Source of the DNA: Bradyrhizobium guangzhouense | Lineage (GTDB): Bacteria > Pseudomonadota > Alphaproteobacteria > Rhizobiales > Xanthobacteraceae | Reading direction: 5' to 3' | Length of the DNA: 64,000 nucleotides | Assembly: GCF_004114955.1 (NCBI RefSeq) | Contig: NZ_CP030053.1 | Coordinates: 6,984,001 to 7,048,000 of the forward strand | Shown: one piece after another, positions 17,804 to 27,949 of the stretch | Position numbering within the stretch: position 1 is the stretch's first letter | Layout of the letters: each line of letters opens with the position of its first letter | Notes under the pieces: model-generated | Database searches by the model: none | What the model saw: the letters and a program-made list of their open reading frames with translations, nothing else | Told to the model about the DNA's origin: nothing | Translations under genes and position numbers: made by a program

Positions 17804-19029
17804 GATTTGTCACCAGCCTTCGCACCGGTCTTGCCACCTGCCGGTGCTTGAGCAGGCGATGGGGCGACCTTGGCGCCGACTCGGGCGCGCTGGATGCCAT
17901 TGACAATGACGCGGTCATCCGCGTTCAGCCCTTCGCGGATGACGCGCAGGCCGTCATCGAGCGGCCCGAGCACGACAGGGCGCGCTTCCACGGTATCGTC
18001 GGGCTTCACCACGAAGACGATCTTGCGCGACTGGTCGGTCGCGACTGCGACGTCGGGAATCAGCAGCGCTTCATAGGGCGCGCTGCCGATCAGGCGGACC
18101 CGGCCGAACTGGCCGGGCAGGATCGACAGATCGGTGTTCTTGACCACGGCGCGGCTGCGCAGCGTGCCGGTGGAGACATCGAGACGGTTGTCGAGGAAGT
18201 TGATCGAGCCGTCATGCGACGGCTTGGTCTCGCCTGCGAGCGTCACCTGCACGGGGTTCGCGGTGTCGCGCGAGCTTGGGCGTTTGCCCTCGAACCACAG
18301 CTTGCTGTATTTGATGAAGGTGGTCTCATCCATGTCGAAATAGATGTAGATCGGGTCGAGCGAGACGATCGAGGTCAGCAGCGTCGAGGTGCCGGTGTCG
18401 CTGCCCTGCACGAGGTTGCCGGGGCTGACCAGATGGCGGCTGACGCGGCCGGTGAGCGGCGCGGTGACATGGGTGAATTCGATATTGAGCTGGGCGGCTT
18501 TCAGTGCACCCTCGGCCTGGGTCTCGGCGGCGTGCGCGGCCTGCAAGGCCTGGCGGCGCTGGTCGACGACCTGCTCGGAGACCGCGCTGGTCTGCACCAG
18601 GTTCAGGCCGCGATCGAGCTCGCGCTTGGCAAGCTCCACCTTGGCGCGGGCGTCGGAGAGCTGGCCGTCGGCCTGCTCGGCCACCGCCTCGAACGGACGC
18701 GGGTCGATGACATAAAGCAAATCGCCCTGATGCACGATGGCACCGTCCTGGAACTCGACCGAGTTGACGAAGCCGCCGACACGCGGGCGCACCTGCACCT
18801 CCTCGACCGCCTCGAAGCGGCCGGTGAACTCGTCCCAATCAGTGACGGTGCGCTTGACCGGCTGGGCGACGGTCACCGGCGGTGGCGGTGGCGCCGCCGC
18901 TTGAGAGGTCGGTTGCCCGCAAGCGATGAGCGTGAAGGCCGCTGCAACGAGAGCGGCTAGCGCGTGAGGCCGGGCCTGAACGAATTCGTGCGTTTTGACA
19001 AATTGCTCGCTTCCGTCCGGTCCACTCAT
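17800..19029 (-). CDS. RND efflux periplasmic adaptor (membrane fusion) lipoprotein
   Basis: 409 residues from the ATG at 19029, which has GAGG seven bases upstream; longer starts at 19044 or 19134 lack support. The signal segment ends in LIAC, a lipobox, so the protein is probably lipid-anchored like AcrA. Domains in order: biotinyl-lipoyl-like half (PRVGGFVNSVEFQDGAIVHQGDLLYVIDPRPF), alpha hairpin of about residues 105-180, second lipoyl half (APLTGRVSRHLVSPGNLV), then beta-barrel and membrane-proximal domain (VLGPLDDGLRVIREGLNADDRVIVNG). First gene of the efflux operon. Confidence 0.93.
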   Translation of the reverse strand: MSGPDGSEQFVKTHEFVQARPHALAALVAAAFTLIACGQPTSQAAAPPPPPVTVAQPVKRTVTDWDEFTGRFEAVEEVQVRPRVGGFVNSVEFQDGAIVHQGDLLYVIDPRPFEAVAEQADGQLSDARAKVELAKRELDRGLNLVQTSAVSEQVVDQRRQALQAAHAAETQAEGALKAAQLNIEFTHVTAPLTGRVSRHLVSPGNLVQGSDTGTSTLLTSIVSLDPIYIYFDMDETTFIKYSKLWFEGKRPSSRDTANPVQVTLAGETKPSHDGSINFLDNRLDVSTGTLRSRAVVKNTDLSILPGQFGRVRLIGSAPYEALLIPDVAVATDQSRKIVFVVKPDDTVEARPVVLGPLDDGLRVIREGLNADDRVIVNGIQRARVGAKVAPSPAQAPAGGKTGAKAGDKS

Positions 19030-19337
19030 CCCAGGTCCTCGCATGAAAGCCGCGGAAAATGCAGGGTAGTCCTCTACCCACGGGCGCCACAAGATGGGTG
19101 GCGATGATGAAATCTTCAAGACTACGCCACGCACAATGCTCGACTGGATGTCCTAGCCTGATGACGGGTTGACAGGGCGTGCTTCCGGAAAGTCGTCATG
19201 CCCGGACGATGCGGAGACGCGGTCCCCTCGTCCAGCAGAGGGAAAAGGAGGCCGGCGTCTTCGCACATGACGGGCGCTGCCGGCTCGGCTAGATTGGCCC
19301 TCACAAAAACAAGACGAATTGTCCGAGGAGGACAGAC
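19030..19337. promoter_or_regulatory. 308-base divergent intergenic region
   Basis: Separates the efflux operon (leftward) from the alcohol dehydrogenase gene (rightward). The only notable sites are GAGGAGGA at 19325-19332, a strong ribosome binding site for the GTG at 19338, and a weak sigma-70-like pair for the rightward gene (ATGACG 19267, TAGATT 19290, 17-base spacer). No operator for a TetR-type regulator is obvious and no regulator gene is adjacent. Confidence 0.3.
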
Positions 19338-20492
19338 GTGTACCAGGGACGTGTCGTTTACGGCGCGATCGAAGAGGTCGTGTTCGGCCATCCGGCGGCG
19401 GAGGCCATCGTCGCGCAGATGGACCGGCTGGGAACCCGCCGCGCCTTCCTGATGGTCTCGGGGACGCTGAACCGCCAGACCAACGAAATCGCCGAGATCG
19501 TGCAAGCGCTGGGTCCGCGCTGCGCCGGGCTGTTCGATGCGATGCCGGCGCACACGCCGCGCGAGGCGGTGATCGCAGCCACCAATGCCGCGCGCGAGGC
19601 CGGCGCCGACCTCATCGTCACCGTGGGCGGCGGCTCGATCACCGACGGCGCCAAGGCGGTGCAGCTCTGCCTGGCCAATGGCATCGACGATATCGCGGGC
19701 ATCGACCGCATCCGCGTGCACAAGGGCGTCGCGCCCGAGATGACCACGCCGACCGTGCGGCAGATCAGCGTACCGACCACGATTGCCGGCGGCGAGTTTT
19801 CATCGATCGCCGGCGTCACCGACCGCAGCACGCATGTGAAGCAGATGCTGCGCCATCCGCTGACGGTGCCGCGTGCGACCATTCTCGATCCTGCGATCAC
19901 CGTGCACACGCCGGAGTGGCTGTTTCTTTCGACCGGCATCCGCGCCATCGATCATTGCGTCGAGGCGATCTGCTCGCACGAGACGCACCCCTATGCCGAC
20001 GCGCAGTCGGTGAAGGGCCTCGCCATGCTCGCCGACGCGCTGCCGCGTGTGAAGGCCGACCCGAGCGATCTCGACGCGCGGATGGACGCGCAGATCGGCA
20101 CCTGGCTGTCGATGGGTGCGCTTGCGGCCGGCGTGCCGATGGGCGCGAGCCACGGCATCGGCTATGTGCTGGGCGCGGCCTTCAACGTGCCGCACGGGCA
20201 CACCTCCTGCGTCATGCTGCCGGCGGTGATGCGATGGAATGCGAGCGCCAATGCCGAGCGCCAGATGATCGTCGCGGCTGCGATGGGTTTTCCCGGCCAC
20301 AACGCCGCCGACGTGCTCGATGCCTTCATCCGCTCGCTCGGCATGCCGCGTCGCCTTGCCGATGTCCGCGTCTCGCCGGAGCATTTCGACGCCATCGCCG
20401 ACCAGGCGATGCGCACCAACTGGATCCCGCGCAATCCGCGCAAGATCGAGGATCCTGCGCAGATACGCGAAATCCTCGATCTCGCCGCATGA
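19338..20492 (+). CDS. Iron-containing alcohol dehydrogenase / maleylacetate reductase-like
   Basis: 384 residues from a GTG with GAGGAGGA five bases upstream. This is a group III (iron-dependent) dehydrogenase fold: nucleotide site VTVGGGSITDGAK, then the metal-binding helices with GIRAIDHCVEAICS and GASHGIGYVLGAAFNVPHGHTSCVMLP, which supply the His ligands. Length and the GGG...SITDGAKA segment suit the maleylacetate reductase/short alcohol dehydrogenase subgroup. It lies 18 bases before an acyl-CoA ligase gene, so they are probably co-transcribed. The substrate (an alcohol, hydroxy acid or maleylacetate) cannot be fixed. Confidence 0.85.
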   Translation: MYQGRVVYGAIEEVVFGHPAAEAIVAQMDRLGTRRAFLMVSGTLNRQTNEIAEIVQALGPRCAGLFDAMPAHTPREAVIAATNAAREAGADLIVTVGGGSITDGAKAVQLCLANGIDDIAGIDRIRVHKGVAPEMTTPTVRQISVPTTIAGGEFSSIAGVTDRSTHVKQMLRHPLTVPRATILDPAITVHTPEWLFLSTGIRAIDHCVEAICSHETHPYADAQSVKGLAMLADALPRVKADPSDLDARMDAQIGTWLSMGALAAGVPMGASHGIGYVLGAAFNVPHGHTSCVMLPAVMRWNASANAERQMIVAAAMGFPGHNAADVLDAFIRSLGMPRRLADVRVSPEHFDAIADQAMRTNWIPRNPRKIEDPAQIREILDLAA

Positions 20493-20510
20493 TCTAAAGC
20501 CGGAGGACTG

Positions 20511-22061
20511 ATGTACCCAGGTCTGCATGCCCGCCTGCGCCCGCTGCAACCCGCCTTCATCATGGCGACAACCGGCGAGACGGTCACCTATCGCGAGCTG
20601 GACGCGCGAAGCAATCGGCTGGCGCACCTGTTTCGCAAGCATGGCCTGAGGCGGCTCGATCACTACTCGATCTTCATGGAGAACAACTCCAGATATCTCG
20701 AGGCCTGCGGCGCGGGCGAGCGGTCCGGGCTGTACTACACCTGCATCAACTCCTTCCTGACGGCGGGCGAGCTTGCTTATCTCCTCGTCAACAGCCAATC
20801 GAAGATCCTGATCACGTCGGTGGCGAAGCTCGACATCGCCCGCGAGGCGATCCAGGGCTGCCCCGACATCAAGCTCTGCATCGTCGCCGACGGCCCCGGC
20901 GAGAGCGATCGCATCGTAGGACTTGCCGACGTCACCGTTGACCTGCCGAAGACGCCGATCGCGGACGAGTGGCTCGGGACGGCGATGCTCTATTCGTCGG
21001 GCACGACGGGACGGCCGAAAGGAATCCTGCGGCCGCTGCCGGAAGAGCCGCCCAAGTACAATCTGCCGCTGTTCGATTTCCTCACCAAGCTCTGGCACTA
21101 CCGCGAGGGCATGGTCTATCTGTCGCCGGCGCCGCTCTACCACTCCGCGCCGCAGGCCGCCGTGAATCTCACGATCCGCATGGGCGGCACCGCGATCATC
21201 ATGGAGCACTTCGATCCCGAGCGTTACCTCCAACTGGTACAACAATGGGGCATCACCCACACCCAGCTGGTGCCGACGATGTTCTCGCGGATGCTGAAGC
21301 TGCCGGAAGAGGTGCGCAAGCGCTACGATTTGTCGTCGCTCGAGATCGCGATCCACGCCGCAGCCCCCTGCCCCGCATTGGTGAAGGACGACATCATCAA
21401 ATGGTGGGGCCCGATCATCCACGAATATTACGGCGCCACCGAAGGCCTCGGCTTTACCGCTTGCAACAGCGAGGAATGGCTCGCGCATCGCGGCACGGTG
21501 GGGAAGGTGTTACTCGGCGACCTCCACATTCTCGACGAGAACATGCAACCGTGCCCGACCGGCACGCCCGGCCAGGTCTGGTTCAAGACGGGATCGCCGT
21601 TCGAATATTTCAACGATCCCGAGAAGACGAAAGAGGCGCGCTCGGCCGACGGCAGCATGAGCACGGTCGGCGATGTCGGCTATGTCGACGCCGACCGCTT
21701 CCTCTACCTCACCGATCGCGCCACCTTCATGATCATCTCCGGCGGGGTGAACATCTATCCGCAGGAATGCGAGAATTTGCTGATCACCCATCCGAAGGTC
21801 GCGGATGCCGCGGTGTTCGGCGTGCCCAATGCCGATCTCGGCGAGGAGGTAAAAGCCGTGGTGCAGCCGATGCCGGGCGTGATGCCCGGCGACGCGCTCG
21901 CCGAAGAGCTGATCGCCTTCTGCGCAAAATCGCTGTCGCGGCAGAAGGTGCCGCGCTCGGTGGATTTCGAGAAGGAATTGCCGCGGCTGCCGACGGGGAA
22001 ATTGTACAAACGGCTGCTGAGAGATCGGTACTGGGGGAACAAGACGTCAAGGATTGTGTGA
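20511..22061 (+). CDS. AMP-forming acyl-CoA ligase
   Basis: 516 residues of the ANL superfamily. Phosphate-binding loop AMLYSSGTTGRPKGI, then HEYYGATEGLGFT, the hinge region DRATFMIISGGVNIYPQECE, and PRLPTGKLYKRLLRD with the catalytic C-terminal Lys. It adenylates a carboxylic acid and transfers it to CoA in the cytosol. Encoded between an iron-dependent dehydrogenase and a dipeptide-type ABC importer on the same strand. A role in activating an imported or oxidised acid is an inference from this neighbourhood only. Confidence 0.88.
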   Translation: MYPGLHARLRPLQPAFIMATTGETVTYRELDARSNRLAHLFRKHGLRRLDHYSIFMENNSRYLEACGAGERSGLYYTCINSFLTAGELAYLLVNSQSKILITSVAKLDIAREAIQGCPDIKLCIVADGPGESDRIVGLADVTVDLPKTPIADEWLGTAMLYSSGTTGRPKGILRPLPEEPPKYNLPLFDFLTKLWHYREGMVYLSPAPLYHSAPQAAVNLTIRMGGTAIIMEHFDPERYLQLVQQWGITHTQLVPTMFSRMLKLPEEVRKRYDLSSLEIAIHAAAPCPALVKDDIIKWWGPIIHEYYGATEGLGFTACNSEEWLAHRGTVGKVLLGDLHILDENMQPCPTGTPGQVWFKTGSPFEYFNDPEKTKEARSADGSMSTVGDVGYVDADRFLYLTDRATFMIISGGVNIYPQECENLLITHPKVADAAVFGVPNADLGEEVKAVVQPMPGVMPGDALAEELIAFCAKSLSRQKVPRSVDFEKELPRLPTGKLYKRLLRDRYWGNKTSRIV

Positions 22062-22153
22062 GGGCGAGCCTTTCGCTTGTCCGGGACGACGGCGGAGTTT
22101 GTGGAGATCGCAACGCGCACCATCGGTACGGGAACCGTGCGTTCGCACCTGCA

Positions 22154-22170
22154 CTCTCACATTGTGAGAG
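22154..22170. promoter_or_regulatory. Perfect 7-bp inverted repeat upstream of ABC operon
   Basis: CTCTCAC-ATT-GTGAGAG lies in the 250-base gap between the ligase gene and the dipeptide-type ABC genes, about 140 bases before the binding-protein start. It has no following T-run, so it is more likely an operator-type site than a terminator, but no regulator is known. Confidence 0.35.
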
Positions 22171-22311
22171 AATCGCCCCGCGGCTTTTCGTCATCCGAAT
22201 TACCGAGACCGTGCGAGCGCTTGCCCGTTGCCTCCCTCCACACGGCTCGGCTATCGTCCGGTCAAACAGGCCAAAACGGCCTAAGAGACCAATGTCCAGG
22301 GAGGACCGAGG

Positions 22312-23910
22312 ATGCGGAGCGTGTGGGCGCTCGCCGCGGCAGCGGCGTTGTCTTTGCTGGCGTTTTCGACCAATACAATCGCGGGTGAGCCCAAACAGGG
22401 CGGAATCCTGCGGATGTATCACCGCGACAGCCCGGCGAATGCGTCGATCCTCGAGGGCGCGACCTATTCGGTCAACGTGCCCTTCATGGGCGTGTTCAAC
22501 AATCTCGTCATCTACGATCAGCACATCGCGCAGAACAGTCCTGATACACTCAGGCCCGAACTGGCCGAGAGCTGGTCGTGGAGCGGTGACAACAAGAAAC
22601 TGACGTTCAAGCTCCGCCAGGGCGTCAAATGGCATGACGGCAAGCCGTTCACGTCGGCCGACGTCAAATGCACATTCGATCTCCTGATGGGCAAGTCGCA
22701 GCAGAAGCTTCGGCAGAATCCGCGCAAGGCCTGGTACAGCGAGGTCGACGACGTCACGCCCAACGGCGACTTCGAGATCTCCTTCAACCTGAAGCGGCCG
22801 CAGCCCTCGCTGCTGGCGATGCTCGCTTCCGGCTATACGCCGATCTACCCCTGCCACGTCTCTCCGGCGGACATGCGCACCCATCCGATCGGGACCGGGC
22901 CGTACAAATTCGTCGAGTTCAAGGCCAATGAATCGATCAAGCTGACGCGGAATCCGGACTATTGGAAGAAGGGCCTGCCCTATCTCGACGGCATCGAATA
23001 CACCATCATCCCGAATCGCTCGACTGCGATTCTCGCCTTCGTCGCCGGGAAGTTCGACATGACGTTTCCGACGCATATCACCATTCCGCTGCTGAAGGAC
23101 ATCAAGTCGCAAGCGCCGAACGCGGTCTGCGTCGTCGAACCGACCAACGTCTCGACCAACATCATCGTCAATTCGAGCTCGCCGCCGTTCGACAACATCG
23201 ATATCCGCCGTGCGATGTCGCTGGCCCTGGATCGGAAGGCCTTCGTCGATATCCTGTTCGAGGGCCAGGCCGACATCGGCGGCACCATGCTGCCGCCGCC
23301 GCAAGGCATCTGGGGCATGCCCAAGGACAAGCTCCAGACCATTCCGGGTTACGGTCCGGACGTGAATGCAAACCGCGAGGAAGCGAAGAAGCTGATGCAG
23401 AAGGCGGGTTACGGCCCCGACAAGCATCTGGCCGTGAAGATTTCGACGCGCAATCTCGCGGAATATCGCGACCCCGCGGTGATCCTGATCGACCAGCTCA
23501 AGAGCATCTACATCGACGGCGAACTCGACGTCGTGGAGACCGCCAACTGGTTCCCGAAGGTCGCGCGCAAGGACTACATGCTCGGCCTCAATTTGACCGG
23601 CAATTCCGTCGACGATCCGGACCAGTCCTTCTACGAGAACTATTCCTGCGGCTCGGAGCGCAACTACACCAACTACTGCAACAAGGAGATCGAGAAGCTG
23701 TTCGACGTGCAGTCGCAGGAGATCGACACGAACAAGCGCAAGCAACTGGTCTGGGACATCGACAAGAAGCTGCAGGAGGACGTCGCCCGTCCGATCATCT
23801 TCCACGCGCGAGCCGGCACCTGCTGGCAGCCCTACGTCAAGGGGATCACGATCATGTCGAACAGCTCCTATAACGGCTTTCGCTACGAGGACGTGTGGCT
23901 CGACAAATAG
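22312..23910 (+). CDS. ABC substrate-binding protein, dipeptide/oligopeptide (family 5)
   Basis: 532 residues. GGGAGGA precedes the ATG at 22312. A Sec signal peptide (WALAAAAALSLLAFSTNTIAG) leads into a family 5 extracellular binding protein: LRPELAESWSWSGDNKKLTFKLRQGVKWHDGKPFTSADV is the family hallmark, seen here at about residues 80-120. Family members bind peptides, nickel, opines or glycosides. Followed in the same direction by two permease and two ATPase genes, forming a complete importer. Confidence 0.92.
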   Translation: MRSVWALAAAAALSLLAFSTNTIAGEPKQGGILRMYHRDSPANASILEGATYSVNVPFMGVFNNLVIYDQHIAQNSPDTLRPELAESWSWSGDNKKLTFKLRQGVKWHDGKPFTSADVKCTFDLLMGKSQQKLRQNPRKAWYSEVDDVTPNGDFEISFNLKRPQPSLLAMLASGYTPIYPCHVSPADMRTHPIGTGPYKFVEFKANESIKLTRNPDYWKKGLPYLDGIEYTIIPNRSTAILAFVAGKFDMTFPTHITIPLLKDIKSQAPNAVCVVEPTNVSTNIIVNSSSPPFDNIDIRRAMSLALDRKAFVDILFEGQADIGGTMLPPPQGIWGMPKDKLQTIPGYGPDVNANREEAKKLMQKAGYGPDKHLAVKISTRNLAEYRDPAVILIDQLKSIYIDGELDVVETANWFPKVARKDYMLGLNLTGNSVDDPDQSFYENYSCGSERNYTNYCNKEIEKLFDVQSQEIDTNKRKQLVWDIDKKLQEDVARPIIFHARAGTCWQPYVKGITIMSNSSYNGFRYEDVWLDK

Positions 23911-23950
23911 CGCGGCAGGCTGAAGATTAGCGGCTCGCGGAGGGCACGGG

Positions 23951-24898
23951 ATGTTTGCCTATCTGGTGCGGCGCCTGTTCCTGATGCTCGTGACCCTGTT
24001 CGGGATCTCGATCGTCATCTTCTTCCTGTTGCGCATCGTGCCCGGCAACATCGTCGACATCCTGTTCGCCGCGGCCGGCTATGTCGATCCCGCCGACAAG
24101 GTCGACCTCGAGAAGCAGCTGGGCATCGACCAGCCGCTGGTGGTGCAGTATCTGCACTGGATCGGCGGCCTGCTGCACGGCGATCTCGGCTACTCCTATG
24201 TCTCGGAAAAGCCGGCGCTGCAGGAGATCCTGCCGCGAATCCCGATCACGGCCCGGCTCGCAGGCCTGGCGCTGCTGTTTTCGGCGTCGATCGGGATTCC
24301 GCTCGGCGTCATCAGCGCGGTCAAGCAGGGCTCGCGGATCGACTACGCCTTGCGCGTAATGAGCCTGAGCGGATTGTCGCTGCCCTCGTTCTGGCTCGGT
24401 CTGCTGGTTCTGACCGCGTCTGTCGCCATGTTTGGGCAGATGCCGATCTTCAATCCCAATCCTCAGAGTTTTGGCGAAGCCTTCGCGACCTATTGCATCC
24501 CGGCAATGGTGGTCGGCTTCCGCAGCTCGGCGCTGACCATGCGCATCACGCGGTCCTCGATGCTGGAGGTGCTGCGGCAGGACTATATCCGCACGGCCCG
24601 CGCCAAGGGCGCATCCGACGCCGCTGTGAACTATCACCATGCGCTGAAGAACGCGATCCTGCCCGTCATCACCGTGATCGGCATCGAGGCGGCGTTCCTG
24701 ATCGGTGGCCTCATTGTCACCGAGACCGTGTTCAACATTCCCGGCGTCGCCCGTTTCCTGGTCGAGGCGATCCGCTGGCGCGACTATCCGATCGTGCAGA
24801 ACCTCGTGATGTTCATCGCGGTCGTCGTCGTATTCGCGAATTTCATCGTCGACATGCTCTACGCGGTGTTCGACCCGCGCATCCGGTACACGGATTAG
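23951..24898 (+). CDS. Dipeptide-type ABC permease (DppB-like)
   Basis: 315 residues, six membrane segments, N-terminal FAYLVRRLFLMLVTLFGISIVIFFLLRIVPG typical of DppB/OppB. The cytoplasmic coupling loop is YIRTARAKGASDAAVNYHHALKNA (EAA motif). GGAGGG lies just upstream of the ATG. Second gene of the importer operon, 40 bases after the binding protein. Confidence 0.92.
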   Translation: MFAYLVRRLFLMLVTLFGISIVIFFLLRIVPGNIVDILFAAAGYVDPADKVDLEKQLGIDQPLVVQYLHWIGGLLHGDLGYSYVSEKPALQEILPRIPITARLAGLALLFSASIGIPLGVISAVKQGSRIDYALRVMSLSGLSLPSFWLGLLVLTASVAMFGQMPIFNPNPQSFGEAFATYCIPAMVVGFRSSALTMRITRSSMLEVLRQDYIRTARAKGASDAAVNYHHALKNAILPVITVIGIEAAFLIGGLIVTETVFNIPGVARFLVEAIRWRDYPIVQNLVMFIAVVVVFANFIVDMLYAVFDPRIRYTD

Positions 24899-24907
24899 GA
24901 GATCAGC

Positions 24908-25801
24908 TTGGCCGCGATCGACTTTGACGTTGAACTGAGGCGGGCGGGCGCGCATGCGACCGGCGGATGGCGGCGCGTGCTGTTCCTGGCGCAGCGGCAC
25001 GTGCTGGGCGCGGCTGGATTGACCATCATGACGGTGTTCGTGCTGACAGCCGTCTTCGCCGATTTCATCGCGCGCTACGATCCCCTGAGCGTCGATGCCG
25101 CGCACGCGCTGGCGCGCCCGAGCTGGGCGCACTGGATGGGGACGGATTCGTTCGGCCGCGACGTCTTCAGCCGCATCATCCATGGCGCGCGGATTTCGCT
25201 CGCCGTCGGCATCGGCTCGACCGCGCTGGGCGGCACGATCGGCGTGATCGTCGGGCTGACGTCCGGCTATCTCTCGGGCTGGGTCGATCTCGTGTTCCAG
25301 CGCGTCTCCGACGTCTTGCAGGCGCTGCCGCTACTGGTGCTGGCGCTGATCATGACGGCCGCGCTTGGCCCGTCGCTTCCGAACGTCATTCTCGCGATCG
25401 CCATTCCGTTGGTTCCGACCGTCTCGCGCGTCACGCGTGCCAACACGCTGGCGCTGCGCGAGCAACCGTTCGTGGAGGCCGCGAAATCGATCGGCATGAG
25501 CGAGGTCCGGATCGCGCTGCGCCACGTGCTGCCGAACACGCTGGCGCCGCTGATCGTGCTCGCCACCGCCCAGCTCGGCTCGACCATCCTCACTGAAGCT
25601 TCCCTGTCTTTCCTTGGCCTCGGCATCCCCGAGCCTTATCCGTCCTGGGGCCGCATGCTCTCCGAATCCGCTGCCGAATATGTCCGCACTGCGCCGTGGC
25701 TGGTGATCTTCCCGGGCATCGCCATCAGCCTCGCCGTGTTCGGCGCCAATTTGTTCGGTGACGCCCTGCGCGATATCCTCGATCCCCGGCAGCGCGGCTG
25801 A
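24908..25801 (+). CDS. Dipeptide-type ABC permease (DppC-like), TTG start
   Basis: 297 residues. The start is a TTG at 24908 with AGGAG six bases upstream; no ATG fits the reading frame near the usual DppC N-terminus. It has about six membrane segments, with the hallmark [24 protein letters not shown] before the core and an EAA loop ([23 protein letters not shown]). The TGA stop overlaps the next ATG by one base. Confidence 0.92.
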   Translation: MAAIDFDVELRRAGAHATGGWRRVLFLAQRHVLGAAGLTIMTVFVLTAVFADFIARYDPLSVDAAHALARPSWAHWMGTDSFGRDVFSRIIHGARISLAVGIGSTALGGTIGVIVGLTSGYLSGWVDLVFQRVSDVLQALPLLVLALIMTAALGPSLPNVILAIAIPLVPTVSRVTRANTLALREQPFVEAAKSIGMSEVRIALRHVLPNTLAPLIVLATAQLGSTILTEASLSFLGLGIPEPYPSWGRMLSESAAEYVRTAPWLVIFPGIAISLAVFGANLFGDALRDILDPRQRG

Positions 25802-26808
25802 TGGCTGACACCTCCGATCTCGTGCTCGAGGTGAAGAACCTGAAGACGGTGTTCTTCACCAATTCCGGACTGTTCAAGGCTGTCGACGACGTCTCCTTCA
25901 CGGTGAAGCGGGGCGAGACGCTCGCCATCGTCGGCGAATCCGGATGCGGCAAGAGCGTCACCGCATTGTCCTTGATGCGGCTGGTGCCCGATCCGCCGGG
26001 CCGCATCGTCGGCGGCTCCGTCGCGCTCGAAGGCACCGACCTGCTGGCGCTGAGCGAAGCCGAGATGCGCAAGATCCGCGGCAATCGCATCTCCATGATC
26101 TTCCAGGAGCCGATGACGTCGCTCAATCCCGTCATCCGGATCGGCGACCAGATCGTCGAGGCGGTGCGGCTGCACAGGAATTTGTCGACCAGGGAAGCCA
26201 ATGATATCGCGGTCGAGATGCTGCGGCTGGTGCGCATCCCCGAGCCGGCGCGGCGTGCGCGCGAATATCCGCACCAGCTCTCCGGCGGCATGCGCCAGCG
26301 CGCGATGATCGCGATGGCGCTGGCGTGCCGGCCGGCGCTGCTGATCGCGGACGAGCCGACCACCGCGCTCGACGTCACCATCCAGGCGCAAATCCTGGCC
26401 CTGATCCTCGATCTCCAGAAGGAGCTCGGCACCGGGCTCGTGCTGATCACGCACGATCTCGGCGTCGTCGCGCAGACCGCGCAGCGGGTGATCGTGATGT
26501 ATGCGGGACGGAAGGTCGAGGAAGCCAGTGTCGAGTCGCTGTTTGCTGCGCCAAAGCATCCCTATACGCGGGGGCTGATGGCCTCGATTCCCGCCGTGCC
26601 GGCGCCCGGCGTCGCGGCGCAGGAGCGGTTGAACGAAATTCCCGGTACCGTCCCCTCGCTGGTGCGGCTGCCGAAAGGCTGCGCGTTCGCGCCGCGCTGC
26701 AAGCTCGCGGTGAAACGCTGCGAAGCCGAATATCCGCCGCTGACCGATTGGGGCGGCGGCCATCTCGCCGCCTGCTGGCGCGCGGCTGACGTGGCGGAGG
26801 TGGCATGA
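25801..26808 (+). CDS. Dipeptide-type ABC ATPase (DppD-like)
   Basis: 335 residues. Walker [10 protein letters not shown], signature [15 protein letters not shown], Walker [13 protein letters not shown], and the C-terminal oligopeptide/dipeptide extension with a three-Cys pattern ([15 protein letters not shown]), which in some family members binds an iron-sulfur cluster. Overlaps the DppF-like gene by four bases. Forms a heterodimer with it on the cytoplasmic face of the importer. Confidence 0.93.
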   Translation: MADTSDLVLEVKNLKTVFFTNSGLFKAVDDVSFTVKRGETLAIVGESGCGKSVTALSLMRLVPDPPGRIVGGSVALEGTDLLALSEAEMRKIRGNRISMIFQEPMTSLNPVIRIGDQIVEAVRLHRNLSTREANDIAVEMLRLVRIPEPARRAREYPHQLSGGMRQRAMIAMALACRPALLIADEPTTALDVTIQAQILALILDLQKELGTGLVLITHDLGVVAQTAQRVIVMYAGRKVEEASVESLFAAPKHPYTRGLMASIPAVPAPGVAAQERLNEIPGTVPSLVRLPKGCAFAPRCKLAVKRCEAEYPPLTDWGGGHLAACWRAADVAEVA

Positions 26809-27794
26809 CCAAGGCGCTGCTCGAAGTCACCGACCTCAAGAAGCATTATCCGGTGCGCGCCGGCGTGCTGCGCCGGCAGGTCGGCACCGTGCATTCGGTC
26901 GACGGCGTCTCGTTCTCCCTTGATGCCGGCGAGACGCTCGGCCTCGTCGGCGAATCCGGCTGCGGCAAGTCCACGGTGGCGCGCAGCGTGCTGCGGCTGG
27001 TCGAGCCGACGTCAGGCCAGATCCGCCTCGACGGCGAAGACATCACGCATCTCTCCAAAACGGCACTGCGGCCGCATCGCCGCGCGATGCAGATCGTGTT
27101 CCAGGATCCGTTCGCCTCGCTCAACCCACGCATGACCGCGGGCGATATCGTCGGCGAGCCGATTGCCGTCCACGGGCTCGCAACCGGCCAGGCGCTGGAG
27201 GCGCGCGTTGCGAAGCTGTTCGAGCAGGTGGGCTTGCGGCCCGACCAGATGCGCAATTTTCCGCATCAATTCTCCGGCGGCCAGCGCCAGCGCATCTGCA
27301 TTGCGCGCGCGCTGGCACTGGAGCCGCGCCTGATCGTCTGCGACGAGCCGGTGTCGGCGCTCGATGTCTCGATCCAGGCGCAGGTGATCAATCTGCTGAT
27401 CGACCTGCAGAAGCAGCACGGCTTCTCCTATCTCTTCATCGCTCATGACCTCGCCGTGGTCGCCCATATCAGCCACCGCGTCGCGGTGATGTATCTCGGC
27501 CGGATCGTCGAGATCGCCGACAAGGACGAGCTGTTCCGGAATCCGCGGCATCCCTATACACAGGCGCTGCTCGCCTCGGTGCCATCAGCCAATCCGCTGG
27601 CGAAGAAGCTCGCGCCGCTGGTGGACGGCGACGTGCCTAGCCCCGTCAATCCACCGCCCGGCTGCGCGTTTCACACCCGCTGCCGGTTTGCGATGGAGCG
27701 TTGCAAGACGGAGCGTCCGGTGTTGATGGGTGACGGGCATCAGGTCGCGTGCTTGTTGAATGAGGGGACAGGACGGCCAGCACAGCTGCCGTAG
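26805..27794 (+). CDS. Dipeptide-type ABC ATPase (DppF-like)
   Basis: 329 residues. Walker [10 protein letters not shown], signature [15 protein letters not shown], Walker [13 protein letters not shown], then the C-terminal extension [15 protein letters not shown]. Last gene of the importer operon. Its TAG stop (27792-27794) is part of the first bases of a palindromic element (GTAGGGTGGG), so insertion of that element probably set the present C-terminus (GRPAQLP). Confidence 0.92.
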   Translation: MTKALLEVTDLKKHYPVRAGVLRRQVGTVHSVDGVSFSLDAGETLGLVGESGCGKSTVARSVLRLVEPTSGQIRLDGEDITHLSKTALRPHRRAMQIVFQDPFASLNPRMTAGDIVGEPIAVHGLATGQALEARVAKLFEQVGLRPDQMRNFPHQFSGGQRQRICIARALALEPRLIVCDEPVSALDVSIQAQVINLLIDLQKQHGFSYLFIAHDLAVVAHISHRVAVMYLGRIVEIADKDELFRNPRHPYTQALLASVPSANPLAKKLAPLVDGDVPSPVNPPPGCAFHTRCRFAMERCKTERPVLMGDGHQVACLLNEGTGRPAQLP

Positions 27795-27931
27795 GGTGGG
27801 TTAGCCCCGCGGATTGCGCGAAGCGCAAACCGCTCGGCGTAACCCACCTCTTTAATTTCCCGCAACGGCAGACGTGGTGGGTTACGCCGAGCAGGTGCGC
27901 TTCGCGCATCTGCAGCGCTAACCCACCCTAC
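27791..27931. repeat. Palindromic element, GTAGGGTGGGTTAGC family
   Basis: The ends GTAGGGTGGGTTAGC and GCTAACCCACCCTAC are exact complements, and inside are GCGTAACCCACC / GGTGGGTTACGC as a second nested pair. It lies between two convergent genes and contains the stop codon of the upstream ATPase gene. Same family as 32618 and 48984. Confidence 0.85.
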
Positions 27932-27949
27932 GATTGCGCCGTTGACGCG

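Noticed and set aside
19169..19197. TTGACA at 19169 as a -35 box of the dehydrogenase gene
   Set aside because: No acceptable -10 box lies 16-18 bases downstream.
22267..22283. GGCC-AAAAC-GGCC hairpin before the dipeptide-type ABC operon
   Set aside because: Four-base stem with no T-run; expected by chance in DNA of this composition.
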